Below are positions 36,237 through 45,069 of a DNA stretch of 64,000 nt, piece by piece. The notes beneath the pieces were generated by a model, which saw nothing but the letters and a program-made list of their open reading frames with translations, had not been told where the DNA came from and did not search any database. Position numbers and translations under genes: made by a program. Source of the DNA: Roseococcus sp. SDR (GTDB lineage Bacteria; Pseudomonadota; Alphaproteobacteria; Acetobacterales; Acetobacteraceae); NCBI RefSeq assembly GCF_019083995.1, contig NZ_JAHRCU010000007.1, forward strand, positions 124,001 through 188,000. The letters run 5' to 3'. Position 1 is the stretch's first letter, and each line of letters starts with the position of its first letter.

Positions 36237-37211
36237 ATGACCGTCTATCTGCTGCGGCGGATTTCCCAGTCGTTCCTCGTGCTCGTCGCGATGAGCATGA
36301 TCGTCTTCATCGGCGTCTATGCCGTGGGCGATCCGGTGGAGATCCTGATCTCGCCCGATGCGGACCAGATGGAGCGCGAGCGCGCGATCCAGGCGCTGGG
36401 TCTCGACCTGCCGCTCTGGGAGCAATACGGCGTCTTCGTCTGGCGCGCCCTGCACGGCGATCTCGGCCGCAGCTTCGTCTACAATGAGCCGGCCTTGCAG
36501 CTCATCCTGCAGAAGATGCCGGCGACGCTGGAGCTCGCCTTCGGCTCCATGTTCATCTCGGTGCTGATCGGCCTGCCGCTCGGCATGTATGCGGGCCTGC
36601 GGCCGGAGAGCCCGGGCTCCAAGATGATCATGGCGGGCAGCATCCTCGGCTTCTCGCTGCCCACCTTCTGGGTGGGGCTCATGCTGATCATGGTGTTTGC
36701 CGTGCAACTGGGTTGGCTACCCTCCACCGGGCGCGGCGAGACGGCCTATTTCCTCGGCCTGCAATGGTCCTTCCTGACCGCCAACGGCCTCTCCCACCTC
36801 ATCATGCCGGCGATCAACCTCGCTTTGTTCAAGATCAGCCTCGTCATCCGCCTCACGCGCTCCGGCGTGCGGGAGACGATGCTGATGGATTATGTGAAGT
36901 TCGCGCGCGCCAAGGGTCTTTCGCCCGCGCGCGTCACCTTCGTCCACGTCTTCAAGAACATCCTGATCCCGGTGGTGACCGTAGTCGGGCTAGAGCTCGG
37001 CTCCACCATCGCCTTCTCGGTGGTGACGGAGAGCGTCTTCGCCTGGCCGGGCATGGGCAAGCTGATCATCGACAGCATCAACGTGCTCGATCGCCCGGTG
37101 ATCGTGGCCTACCTCATGATCATCGTGCTGATGTTCATCACCATCAACCTGATCGTGGACCTGCTCTATTCCGCGCTCGATCCGCGCGTCCGGCTGGAGG
37201 GCAAGGCATGA
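36237..37211 (+). CDS. Peptide ABC transporter permease, DppB type
   Basis: A 324-residue inner-membrane permease with six helices. The N terminus is the typical YLLRRISQSFLVLVAMSMIVF. The cytoplasmic EAA loop reads MDYVKFARAKGLSPARV near residue 220, followed by NILIPVVTVVGLELG and VFAWPGMGKL. It pairs with the DppC-type permease that overlaps its stop (ATGA). It starts four bases after the binding-protein stop. Confidence 0.93.
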   Translation: MTVYLLRRISQSFLVLVAMSMIVFIGVYAVGDPVEILISPDADQMERERAIQALGLDLPLWEQYGVFVWRALHGDLGRSFVYNEPALQLILQKMPATLELAFGSMFISVLIGLPLGMYAGLRPESPGSKMIMAGSILGFSLPTFWVGLMLIMVFAVQLGWLPSTGRGETAYFLGLQWSFLTANGLSHLIMPAINLALFKISLVIRLTRSGVRETMLMDYVKFARAKGLSPARVTFVHVFKNILIPVVTVVGLELGSTIAFSVVTESVFAWPGMGKLIIDSINVLDRPVIVAYLMIIVLMFITINLIVDLLYSALDPRVRLEGKA

Positions 37212-38119
37212 GCGACGTGACCATTGCCGCGCCCGCGGCCGCGCGCGAGGAGACGCCCTTCCGCCGCTTCGTCTCCGAATTCATGGCGAGCAAGATCGCC
37301 GTCGGCGGGCTGGTGGTCTTCACCATCATCGCGCTGCTGGCGATCTTCGCGCCCTGGATCGCGCCGCAGAACCCGTACGACCTCGCGCAGCTCGACATCA
37401 TGGATGGGCGGCTGGAGCCGGGCGCCGTGGGCGGTTCGGGGATCGTCCATTGGCTCGGTACGGATGACCAGGGGCGCGACATGCTCTCCGGCATCATCTA
37501 CGGGCTGCGCATCTCGCTCACCGTGGGCGTGGGTTCGGCGCTGATCGCCTGCCTCGTCGGCGCCTCGCTCGGGCTGCTCGCGGCCTATGCGGGCGGGCGG
37601 ACCGACAGCGTGATCATGCGGCTGGTGGACCTGCAGCTTTCCTTCCCCACCATCCTCGCCGCGCTGATGATCCTGGCCTTCCTCGGCAAGGGCATCATGA
37701 ACGTGGTCATCGCGCTGGTGATCGTGGAATGGGCCTATTACGCGCGCACCGTGCGCGGCTCGGCCCTGGTGGAGCGCCGGCGCGAATATATCGAGGCGGC
37801 GCAGTGCCTCGCCTTGCCCACCTCGCGCATCCTGTTCCGGCATCTGCTGCCCAATTGCCTGCCGCCGCTCATCGTGGTGGGCACCATCCAGATCGCGCGC
37901 GCCATCGCGCTGGAGGCGACGCTCTCCTTCCTCGGCCTCGGCGTGCCGATCACCGAGCCCTCGCTCGGGCTGCTGATCGCCAATGGGTACGAGTACATGC
38001 TGAGCGGGAAATACTGGATCAGCTTCTATCCGGGCATCGCGCTGCTGATCACGATCGTGAGCATCAACCTCATGGGAGATCACCTCAGGGACGTTCTCAA
38101 CCCGAGGCTGAAGAAGTGA
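37208..38119 (+). CDS. Peptide ABC transporter permease, DppC type
   Basis: A 303-residue permease with the N-terminal oppC_N segment (SKIAVGGLVVFTIIALLAIFAP) and the WLGTDDQGRDMLSGIIYG motif. The EAA loop reads RREYIEAAQCLALPTSRIL. The ALEATLSFLGLGVPI block near the end is diagnostic. It forms the channel with the DppB-type partner. A large inverted repeat separates it from the ATPase genes of the same operon. Confidence 0.93.
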   Translation: MSDVTIAAPAAAREETPFRRFVSEFMASKIAVGGLVVFTIIALLAIFAPWIAPQNPYDLAQLDIMDGRLEPGAVGGSGIVHWLGTDDQGRDMLSGIIYGLRISLTVGVGSALIACLVGASLGLLAAYAGGRTDSVIMRLVDLQLSFPTILAALMILAFLGKGIMNVVIALVIVEWAYYARTVRGSALVERRREYIEAAQCLALPTSRILFRHLLPNCLPPLIVVGTIQIARAIALEATLSFLGLGVPITEPSLGLLIANGYEYMLSGKYWISFYPGIALLITIVSINLMGDHLRDVLNPRLKK

Positions 38120-38131
38120 TGGAAGAGAAAG

Positions 38132-38225
38132 AAAAAAGGCCTCCGGCGGCCGGGGCCGGGGGCCCCGGACCCCTTCCAATCAAATGGGGTCTGGGGCCTG
38201 AGGCCCCAGCCGCCGGAGGCTTTTT
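38132..38225 (+). terminator. Long imperfect hairpin between permease and ATPase genes of the dpp operon
   Basis: A 12-bp perfect outer stem (38139-38150 with 38209-38220) is flanked by A6 on the left and TTTTT on the right. An inner stem (GACCCC 38168-38173 with GGGGTC 38186-38191) closes a 12-base loop, and further GGCC-rich pairing lies between. The 3' T-run ends 4 bases before the dppD-type start. It looks like an intrinsic terminator or attenuator inside an operon, or an inserted palindromic repeat. Confidence 0.7.
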
Positions 38226-38228
38226 CTC

Positions 38229-39206
38229 ATGACAACCACACTCGAAGTGCGGAACCTCCGCACGCATTTCTTCACCCGCGCCGGCATCGTGAAGGCGGTG
38301 GACGGCGTGAGCTTCACCGTGGGCCGCGGCAAGGTCATGGGGCTCGTGGGTGAATCCGGCTCCGGCAAGACCGTGACCGGCTTCTCCATCATCGGCCTGG
38401 TGGATCCGCCGGGCCGCGTGGTGGAGGGCGAGATCCTCTACCAGGGCCGCAACCTCGCCACGATCAGCGAGGAGGAGATGCGCCACCTGCGTGGCAACCG
38501 CATCGCCATGATCTTCCAGGATCCGATGATGACGCTGAACCCGGTGCTCCGGGTGGACACGCAGATGATCGAGACGGTCCTGGCGCATGAGAAGGTGAGC
38601 AAGGAGGAAGCCCGCCAGCGCGCGCGCGATGCGCTGGGCATGGTCGGCATCCCCTCGCCGGATGAGCGGCTGAAATCCTACCCGCACCAGTTCTCGGGCG
38701 GCATGCGCCAGCGCGTGGCCATCGCCATCGCGCTGCTGCACCGGCCGGAACTCATCATCGCCGATGAGCCGACCACGGCGCTGGACGTGACCATCCAGGG
38801 CCAGATCCTGGCGGAGGTGCAGAAGCTCGCCGCCAATACGGGCACGAGCCTGATCTGGATCACGCATGACCTTTCGGTCGTCGCCGGCCTCGCCGACGAC
38901 ATCGCCGTCATGTATGCGGGCCGCGTCGTCGAGGATGGCCCGGTCTCCGAAGTGCTGGACCGGCCGCTGCACCCCTACACCCATGGCCTGATCGGTTCCG
39001 TCCCCAGCCGCAACAAGCGGGGCGAGCCGCTGCGGCAGATTCCGGGCATGACGCCCTCCCTGCTCAAGCTGCCCGCCGGCTGCGCCTTCCGCACGCGCTG
39101 CCCGCGCGCGGATGAGGCCTGCCTGGCCGATCAGCCGCTGCGCGCGCTGCTGCCCGGCCGCCAGGCGCGCTGCATCCACCCGCATCTGGACGAGGTGCCG
39201 GCATGA
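38229..39206 (+). CDS. Peptide ABC transporter ATP-binding protein, DppD type
   Basis: A 325-residue ABC ATPase: Walker A GESGSGKT near residue 41, the [11 protein letters not shown]-loop, signature SGGMRQR near 157, and Walker [13 protein letters not shown]. The C-terminal oligopeptide-transporter extension contains the Cys-rich [18 protein letters not shown], which in some family members holds an iron-sulfur cluster. It energises import together with the DppF-type ATPase, whose start overlaps its stop (ATGA). Confidence 0.94.
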   Translation: MTTTLEVRNLRTHFFTRAGIVKAVDGVSFTVGRGKVMGLVGESGSGKTVTGFSIIGLVDPPGRVVEGEILYQGRNLATISEEEMRHLRGNRIAMIFQDPMMTLNPVLRVDTQMIETVLAHEKVSKEEARQRARDALGMVGIPSPDERLKSYPHQFSGGMRQRVAIAIALLHRPELIIADEPTTALDVTIQGQILAEVQKLAANTGTSLIWITHDLSVVAGLADDIAVMYAGRVVEDGPVSEVLDRPLHPYTHGLIGSVPSRNKRGEPLRQIPGMTPSLLKLPAGCAFRTRCPRADEACLADQPLRALLPGRQARCIHPHLDEVPA

Positions 39207-40198
39207 GCGAGCAGCCCATCATCGAGCTGCGCGGCATCAGCAAGCGCTTCGAGAAGAAGCTCGACTTCGCCGGCAAGATCGCGAAGCGCCTCGGTGCCCC
39301 CGTGCGCGAGGAGGTCGTCCATGCGGTGGATGGCGTGAACCTCTCCATCCGCAAGGGCGAGGTGGTCGGCCTCGTGGGCGAGTCCGGCTGCGGCAAGTCC
39401 ACGCTGGGCCGCGTCGTCGCCGGCATCATGCCGCCCTCCGAGGGCACGGTGATGTGGCGCGGCACGGATGTGAACGCGCTGACCGGGGCCGCGAAGAAGG
39501 AGGCGCAGCTCCGCGCCCAGATGATCTTCCAGGACCCCTACGCCTCGCTCAATCCGCGCATGAAGGTGCAGGACATCGTGGGCGAGGCGCCGCTGGTGCA
39601 TGGCATCACGACGCGTGCGGCGTTCGATGAATATGTGGACGAGCAGATCCGCCGCGCCGGCCTCGATCCCGCCTTCAAGAAGCGCTACCCGCACCAGTTC
39701 TCCGGCGGGCAGCGGCAGCGCATCGGCATCGCCCGCGCACTCGCCGTGAAGCCGGAATTCATCGTCTGCGACGAGGCGGTGGCGGCGCTGGACGTGTCGA
39801 TCCAGGCGCAGATCCTCAACCTCTTCATGAAGCTGCGCGCGGAGCTCGACCTCACCTATCTCTTCATCAGCCATGACCTCGGCGTGGTGGAGCATCTGAG
39901 CGACCGCGTGGTGATCATGTATCTCGGCCGCGTGGTGGAGCAGGCGCCGGCGGAGGAGGTCTTCGCGCGGCCGAACCACCCGTACACGTCCTCGCTGTTG
40001 TCGTCCGTGCCGCGGATCGAGGCGCGCAAGCGGGCCTTCGCGGTGGTGCAGGGCGAGATCCCCTCGCCGCTCAACCCGCCCAGCGGCTGCCATTTCCATC
40101 CGCGCTGCCCGCATGCGACAGAGCGCTGCAAGGTCGAAGTCCCGAAGCTGCGGGAGATCGCGCCCGGGCATTTCTCGGCCTGCCATCTGAATGGCTGA
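39203..40198 (+). CDS. Peptide ABC transporter ATP-binding protein, DppF type
   Basis: A 331-residue ABC ATPase: Walker A GESGCGKST, Q-loop FQDPYASLNPR, signature SGGQRQR and Walker B FIVCDEAVAALD. The usual EPVSALD is read here as DEAVAALD; the second carboxylate is still present. The C-terminal Cys motif reads SGCHFHPRCPHATERC. An N-terminal insert (KRFEKKLDFAGKIAKRLG) is longer than in E. coli DppF. It is last of the ABC core genes; a lipoprotein gene overlaps its 3' end. Confidence 0.94.
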   Translation: MSEQPIIELRGISKRFEKKLDFAGKIAKRLGAPVREEVVHAVDGVNLSIRKGEVVGLVGESGCGKSTLGRVVAGIMPPSEGTVMWRGTDVNALTGAAKKEAQLRAQMIFQDPYASLNPRMKVQDIVGEAPLVHGITTRAAFDEYVDEQIRRAGLDPAFKKRYPHQFSGGQRQRIGIARALAVKPEFIVCDEAVAALDVSIQAQILNLFMKLRAELDLTYLFISHDLGVVEHLSDRVVIMYLGRVVEQAPAEEVFARPNHPYTSSLLSSVPRIEARKRAFAVVQGEIPSPLNPPSGCHFHPRCPHATERCKVEVPKLREIAPGHFSACHLNG

Positions 40199-40862
40199 CG
40201 CGGGGCGGCGCCTCGCGGTGCTCGCCCTGCTCGCGGGCTGCACCACGGCGCCGCCCGCATCCCCGCCGGAGGACCCTGTGATCCCGCCCTATTTCGCGCA
40301 ATGGGAATCACCCGAGCTGGTGGGGGAATTTCTCGACGGCCGCGATGCGGCGACCGATCCGCGCTGGGCGGAATCCGGTGCGGCCGACATCGCCGAATAT
40401 GCCCGCTGGGCCGAGCATCTCTGCGGGATGGCCTGCCTGAAGATGGCCATGGCCGCGCGCGGGCGGCATCACACGATCCATGATCTGCGCCGCGGCGTGC
40501 AGCCGCTCGGCGGCTATGTCGAGCAGCCGGATGGCGATATTCGCGGGCTGATCTATGTCGGCGCCGTGCGCTGGCTGAATGAGCGCGGGATCGCGGCGCG
40601 CATCGTGCTGGACGAGCCGATGCCGCGCCTGGCACCCGGCGAATTCTACATCGCCTCGGTCCATGCCGCGATCCGCACGCCGGAGGTGGAGCCGCCCCGC
40701 AAGGGCGGGCATCTCGTGCTGGTCTTCGGCACGGATGAGGCGGGACGCTGGCGCTTCCACAACCCCTCGGGCATTGGTGCGGCGCAGCAACGCGATGTGC
40801 GGCTTTCGCCCGAGACCTTCTCGCGCTTTCACGCGGATCGGGGCATCCTCATCCCGTTGTGA
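40191..40862 (+). CDS. Lipoprotein with C39-like cysteine-peptidase fold
   Basis: A 223-residue protein with a lipobox LLAGC (C17) after a short signal peptide. The body has a papain-like C39 pattern: C78 in EHLCGMACLKMAM, H174 in KGGHLVLVFG and N191 in RWRFHNPSG. These would form a Cys-His-Asn/Asp triad. It is probably a membrane-anchored periplasmic peptidase or a related fold. It overlaps dppF by 8 bases, so it is co-translated with the peptide importer and may process or scavenge its substrates. The catalytic call is inferred from motif spacing. Confidence 0.72.
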   Translation: MADAGRRLAVLALLAGCTTAPPASPPEDPVIPPYFAQWESPELVGEFLDGRDAATDPRWAESGAADIAEYARWAEHLCGMACLKMAMAARGRHHTIHDLRRGVQPLGGYVEQPDGDIRGLIYVGAVRWLNERGIAARIVLDEPMPRLAPGEFYIASVHAAIRTPEVEPPRKGGHLVLVFGTDEAGRWRFHNPSGIGAAQQRDVRLSPETFSRFHADRGILIPL

Positions 40863-42028
40863 ACCGCACCTCCGATCGCGCGCTCGTTCTCGGGACGGCC
40901 CTGACCCAGACCATCGGCTGGGGCACGCTCTTCATCCCCTTCGCGCTGATGGTGCAGCCGATGGAGGCGGCGCTGGGCTGGAGCCGGGCGGAGATCAACG
41001 GCGCCTTCACCATCGGCATCCTGCTCTCCGGCATCCTCGCCATCCCGGTCGGCCGCTGGGTGGACCGGCATGGCGGCCAGGCGCCGCTCGCCTGGGGCAG
41101 CGTGCTGGGCAGCGCCATGCTCGCCACCTGGGCGATGACGGATCAGCTCTGGCTCTTCTATCTCGTCTGGATCGGCCTCGGCGTGGCGCATGCGACGGCG
41201 CTCTGGGGCCCGGCCATGGCGGTGGTGGTGGCGCTGGCGAAGCAGCCCATGCGCGTCATCACCGCCATCACCTTCGTCACCGGCTTCGCCGGCACCATCT
41301 TCGTGCCACTGGTGGCCGGGCTCATCGCCGGCTTCGGTTGGCGCGGCGCGCTGTGGATCCTGGCCGCAGTGCAGTTGCTGCCGGCGGTGACGGCCTGGTG
41401 GCAATTCGCGGGGGCCCAGGCGCCGACGCCGCATGAGCGGCGCAACAGCGATGAGGCCTACCGCCGCACGCTGCGCCGCCCGGCCTTCTGGGGCCTCGCG
41501 CTGTGCTTCGCCGCGCATGCCTTCATCGGCGTCTCGCTCGGGGCGCATCTCGTGCCGCTGCTGCGCGAAGCCGGGCTGTCGGAGGCGAGCGTGATCCTGC
41601 TGGTGGCCCTGCACGGCCCCTTGCAGGTGGCGGCGCGCGCGGCCCTCTACGTCGCGGGTTCCCGCGCTTCGACGCGGTGGGTCGGGCTCGGAGCCATGCT
41701 GCTGCTGCCGATGGCGCTGCTCTGGCTGGGCGGCGCGCCGGCCGCCTTCGTCTGGCTGCTGCCCTTCGTCTTCTGCTGGGCAGTGGCGGATGGTCTGCTC
41801 ACCATCGTCCGCGCCGCCGGGACCGCCGAAATCCTGGGGCGCGAGGGCTATGGCGCGGTGACCGGCGCGCTCAGCCTGATCGCCGTGCTGCCGCGCACCC
41901 TTGGCCCCATCACGGTCGCGCTCATCTGGGAGGCACAGGGCGGGTATGGGTCCGTCCCCTGGATTCTCGCCGCCGTGGGTGTGCTGGGCGCGGCGAGCTT
42001 CGTATTGGCCCTGAGGGACAAGGCTTGA
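40859..42028 (+). CDS. MFS transporter
   Basis: A 389-residue major facilitator with 12 predicted helices and the loop 2-3 motif GRWVDRHGGQAPL, related to the usual GxLaDrxGrr. A long central loop (APTPHERRNSDEAYRRTLRRP) separates the halves. The TQTIGWGTLFIPFALM start and repeated Gly-rich helices fit the OFA/MCT-like or YbfB-type exporters; the substrate is unknown. The GTG start overlaps the stop of the C39-like lipoprotein (GTGA), extending the peptide-importer transcript. Confidence 0.87.
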   Translation: MNRTSDRALVLGTALTQTIGWGTLFIPFALMVQPMEAALGWSRAEINGAFTIGILLSGILAIPVGRWVDRHGGQAPLAWGSVLGSAMLATWAMTDQLWLFYLVWIGLGVAHATALWGPAMAVVVALAKQPMRVITAITFVTGFAGTIFVPLVAGLIAGFGWRGALWILAAVQLLPAVTAWWQFAGAQAPTPHERRNSDEAYRRTLRRPAFWGLALCFAAHAFIGVSLGAHLVPLLREAGLSEASVILLVALHGPLQVAARAALYVAGSRASTRWVGLGAMLLLPMALLWLGGAPAAFVWLLPFVFCWAVADGLLTIVRAAGTAEILGREGYGAVTGALSLIAVLPRTLGPITVALIWEAQGGYGSVPWILAAVGVLGAASFVLALRDKA

Positions 42029-42573
42029 TGCGCGCGCTTCTCTTCCTGCTCGCGATGATGACACCGGCCCTGGGCCAGACACTCACCCTCTCCGGCGAGG
42101 CGCGCCTGGGTGATGACCGCCGCGCGGTGCGCTTCACCTTCCTCTGCTCGAACAATGCGGGCCCGCAGGTGACCGGTGTGCTGGGCCTGGAGCTCGCGAT
42201 CCCGCGCCATGCCACGCTGCGCCCCCAATTCAATTTCGACGCCTTCGAGGGGCCCGATGCGCGGGCCGGGCGGCGAACCGCGCTGGAAAGCCAGGCCGGC
42301 GGCGCGGCGGCCCGGATGCAGGCGGAAGTCAGCGGCTCGATCGGCGTGGCGGAGGATGCGCCCTTCCAGTTCGGGCTTTACGCCGCCCGGCGGGGTGAGG
42401 TGGCGCGGCTCGGTGAGGTCGCGCGCCTGCTGGCGCCGCTGACGCTGGGGCAGGCACAGCTCAGCTGGACCCAGTGGCAGCCGCGCGGCCCGGCGATCGA
42501 GGCGCGGCTCCTGGTCTCCGCCGCGGATGCCACCCGCCTGCGGGCGCTGCTTGCTCCCTGCTTCCCGCGTTGA
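42028..42573 (+). CDS. Secreted protein of unknown function
   Basis: A 181-residue protein with a signal peptide ending PALGQ, followed by an all-beta-looking domain. Two cysteines, in FTFLCSNN and near the end in LAPCFPR, could form a disulfide. The rest is rich in Ala/Arg with no known motif. The ATG shares one base with the MFS stop (TGATG), so it is the last coupled gene of the long dpp-lipoprotein-MFS transcript. I do not recognise a family. Confidence 0.7.
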   Translation: MRALLFLLAMMTPALGQTLTLSGEARLGDDRRAVRFTFLCSNNAGPQVTGVLGLELAIPRHATLRPQFNFDAFEGPDARAGRRTALESQAGGAAARMQAEVSGSIGVAEDAPFQFGLYAARRGEVARLGEVARLLAPLTLGQAQLSWTQWQPRGPAIEARLLVSAADATRLRALLAPCFPR

Positions 42574-42576
42574 GCT

Positions 42577-42861
42577 TCAGCGGGCGGCCGTGCGGCGGAT
42601 CGGCGTGCCGGGGAAGTTGCGGTTGAACTGGGCCTGGCGGGCGGCGCGGGCGGCACGGTCGGCGGCGGAGCCCGAGCCCTGGGCGGCGGTCATGCGCTCC
42701 AGGCTGGAGAAGTCCTGCGGCAGGTTCCAGGACTGGCCGTACACCACGCCGTTGGAGGAGATGCCCTGCGCGGAGGCGCTGCTGGAGAAGATCGCGGAAG
42801 CGGCACCCGCGAAACCGGCGATCATCAGGGCGGCGGCGGCGATGGTGGCGAAGCGGCGCAT
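42577..42861 (-). CDS. Small secreted protein of unknown function
   Basis: A 94-residue protein with a Sec signal peptide (MRRFATIAAAALMIAGFAG, cleavage near ASAQ at about residue 32). The mature region of about 60 residues is Arg/Ala-rich and ends NFPGTPIRRTAAR. There is no cysteine and no recognised domain. A good AAGGACC box lies upstream. It is convergent with the preceding secreted-protein gene, with 3 bases between stops. Confidence 0.65.
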   Translation of the reverse strand: MRRFATIAAAALMIAGFAGAASAIFSSSASAQGISSNGVVYGQSWNLPQDFSSLERMTAAQGSGSAADRAARAARQAQFNRNFPGTPIRRTAAR

Positions 42862-42981
42862 GGCGGTGGTCCTTCTTTCTCGGGGGCGGGAGGATGTCCC
42901 CCGCCGGTGAAGGAAGAATTACCGCCATGGCCTCAATAGGCGTGAGGCCGGGAAAACGATCTCGACGATAGGTAACGCCGA

Positions 42982-43959
42982 TTACAGAGCGTTGGTCCAA
43001 TCGGCCGGGACGAAGCGGAAACCATCGCCCATGCGCTGAACGAAGCCATTGGCCGGGAAGGGGAAATGATAGGCCGTCATGCGCGCGCGCTCACCCGCGA
43101 TGCGGTTGAAGATGGCAATACGGCTCGCCGTCGCGGTCGGGCCGTCAATGTCGAAGATGCTCGTCCAGCCCGGATTGCGGAGGAAAAGTTCGGGGCGGGA
43201 GGCGGTGTCGGCCGTCACGAAGAGTTGATCGGCACCGTCGGCCACATGGAAGACGGTGTGGCCGGGCGTATGGCCATAGGCGGCGACCGCGCGCACGCCG
43301 GGCAGGATCTCGGCGCCGGCGGCGAAGCGCTCCACCTTGCCCTGATAGGGGCCGAAGCGGCGCGTGACATTGGCGAAGGTGCCGCGCTGGAATTCCGGCA
43401 CGCGGCCGCTGTTCGAGGAATCGGTCCAGAAGGCCCATTCGACCTCCGGCACGAAGACCTGCGCATTGGGGAAGACGGCGGCGTTCTCGGCCGTGGTCAG
43501 GCCGGTGATGTGGTCGCCATGGAAATGGCTGACGAGGATGCGCGTGACGCGGGCCGGATCAATGCCGGCGGCGGCCAGGTTCTCGCGCATGCGGCCGGCG
43601 GTGGGGGCGAGCTGCCCGCCCGTGCCGCTGTCGAACATGGTCAGCCCGGCGGGCGTCTCCAGGAAGGTGACGATGAAGGGATTATCCAGCCGCGCGGTGG
43701 AGAGCATGGCATCGCGCAGCGCGCCCTCGACGGCCGCCTGGTCGGCATTCACGATCCAGCCGGTGCCGGGATTCTGGCGCGGCGCGAAGCCGTCCCACAC
43801 GGTGGTGGCGAGGAAGCTGCCGACGCGGAAGCGATAGAAGCCGGGCGCCTGGGAGGGGGCGGGCGCAGGCGCGGCGGTCTGGGCCTGCGCGGCGCCGATC
43901 AGCGCGGGGGCGGCGAGCAGCGCGCCAGTGGCGGCCAGAAGATGGCGGCGGTCTGTCAT
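42982..43959 (-). CDS. Exported MBL-fold metallohydrolase
   Basis: A 325-residue metallo-beta-lactamase-fold protein. The signal peptide carries a twin-arginine-like TDRRHLLAA and cleaves near AAQAQ. The zinc-binding HFHGDH is at residues 145-150, and the later GHTPGHTVFH supplies further ligands. The domain order fits the periplasmic methyl-parathion-hydrolase/lactonase-like branch (COG0491). The substrate is unknown. It is a close paralogue of the next gene upstream on the same strand (44058-45032); both share APGFYRFRVG and HFHGDHI. Confidence 0.9.
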   Translation of the reverse strand: MTDRRHLLAATGALLAAPALIGAAQAQTAAPAPAPSQAPGFYRFRVGSFLATTVWDGFAPRQNPGTGWIVNADQAAVEGALRDAMLSTARLDNPFIVTFLETPAGLTMFDSGTGGQLAPTAGRMRENLAAAGIDPARVTRILVSHFHGDHITGLTTAENAAVFPNAQVFVPEVEWAFWTDSSNSGRVPEFQRGTFANVTRRFGPYQGKVERFAAGAEILPGVRAVAAYGHTPGHTVFHVADGADQLFVTADTASRPELFLRNPGWTSIFDIDGPTATASRIAIFNRIAGERARMTAYHFPFPANGFVQRMGDGFRFVPADWTNAL

Positions 43960-44057
43960 GACATGTCTCTCCGAGAAGGGGTTGGATGTCTGGCAAGGCC
44001 GGCCGCGCTCTGGCCGGAGAGAGGCCCGCCCGGGCGATGCCGGGCGGGAAGGCGCGA

Positions 44058-45032
44058 TCAGACGGCGCTGGACCAGTCGGCCGGGACGAAGCGATAGCCC
44101 TGGCCATCCCGCGTGAAGAAGCCGTTCGCCGGGAAGGGGAAGTGATAGCCCGTCACGCGCACGCGGTCCGTCGCCGCCATGTCGAGGATGCGGCGGCGGG
44201 TGGCGGCGGCGGCGTCGCCGTCGAAGTCGAAGACGATCTGCCAGTCGGGGCGGCGGGCCATCAGCTCGGGGCGGTTGGTCACGTCGGCCAGGAAGATCAT
44301 CTGATCCGCGCCATCGCTGATGCGGTAGATGGTGTGGCCCGGCGTATGGCCATGCGCGGCGATGGAGCTGATCCCCGGAATCACCTCGCCGCCCGGCGTG
44401 ATCTGGCGGACGCGGCCCTGATAGGGGCCGAAGCGGCGCGCCGCATTGGCGAAGGTGGGGCGCTGGCCTTCGGGGCTGCGCGTCGTGTTGCCCTCATCCG
44501 TCCACCAGGCCCATTCGGGAGCGGGGACAATGATCTCGGCATTGGGGAAGGCGCGGCCATTCTCGGCATTCAGCAGGCCGTTGATGTGGTCGCCGTGGAA
44601 ATGGCTCTGGATCACGTGGGTGACGCGGGCCGGATCAATGCCGGCGGCGGCCATGTTGGCGATCATGCGGCCATTGGTGGCGCCGGCCGCCGTCACGCCG
44701 TTGCCGGCGTCGAAGACCACCAGCGTGTCGCCGCGCTGTGCGAAGGTGATGGTGAAGTTGATGGTCAGCGCATCGCCGGGCAGGAAGCTCTCGGCCATCA
44801 CGGCCTGGACCTCGGGCAGCGGCGCGTTGCGCACGAAGCCTTCGAGCGGGCGGCGGAAGAAGCCGTCATGCACGGTGGTGACCAGCCAGCCGCCGACGCG
44901 GAAGCGATAGAAGCCGGGGGCCTGGGCCGCGGGGGCGGGGGCGGCGGCCTGCTGCGCGGCGGCCGGCAGCGCCAGCGCGGAGGCGAAAGCGGCGGAGCCG
45001 GCAAAGAGCATGCGGCGGTTGGACGCGATCAT
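44058..45032 (-). CDS. Exported MBL-fold metallohydrolase (tandem paralogue)
   Basis: A 324-residue MBL-fold protein with a signal peptide starting MIASNRRMLFAGSAAF and cleaving near PAAAQ. HFHGDH is at residues 144-149, with HGHTPGHTIYRISDGADQ later and the conserved C-terminal VTGYHFPFPANGF. It is clearly duplicated with the gene at 42982-43959; the 98-base gap between them suggests separate or weakly coupled transcription. The likely role is hydrolysis of an ester or lactone in the periplasm. Confidence 0.9.
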   Translation of the reverse strand: MIASNRRMLFAGSAAFASALALPAAAQQAAAPAPAAQAPGFYRFRVGGWLVTTVHDGFFRRPLEGFVRNAPLPEVQAVMAESFLPGDALTINFTITFAQRGDTLVVFDAGNGVTAAGATNGRMIANMAAAGIDPARVTHVIQSHFHGDHINGLLNAENGRAFPNAEIIVPAPEWAWWTDEGNTTRSPEGQRPTFANAARRFGPYQGRVRQITPGGEVIPGISSIAAHGHTPGHTIYRISDGADQMIFLADVTNRPELMARRPDWQIVFDFDGDAAAATRRRILDMAATDRVRVTGYHFPFPANGFFTRDGQGYRFVPADWSSAV

Positions 45033-45069
45033 CTGATGATCTCCCTGGAGCGATCAGGGAGATAAACTT

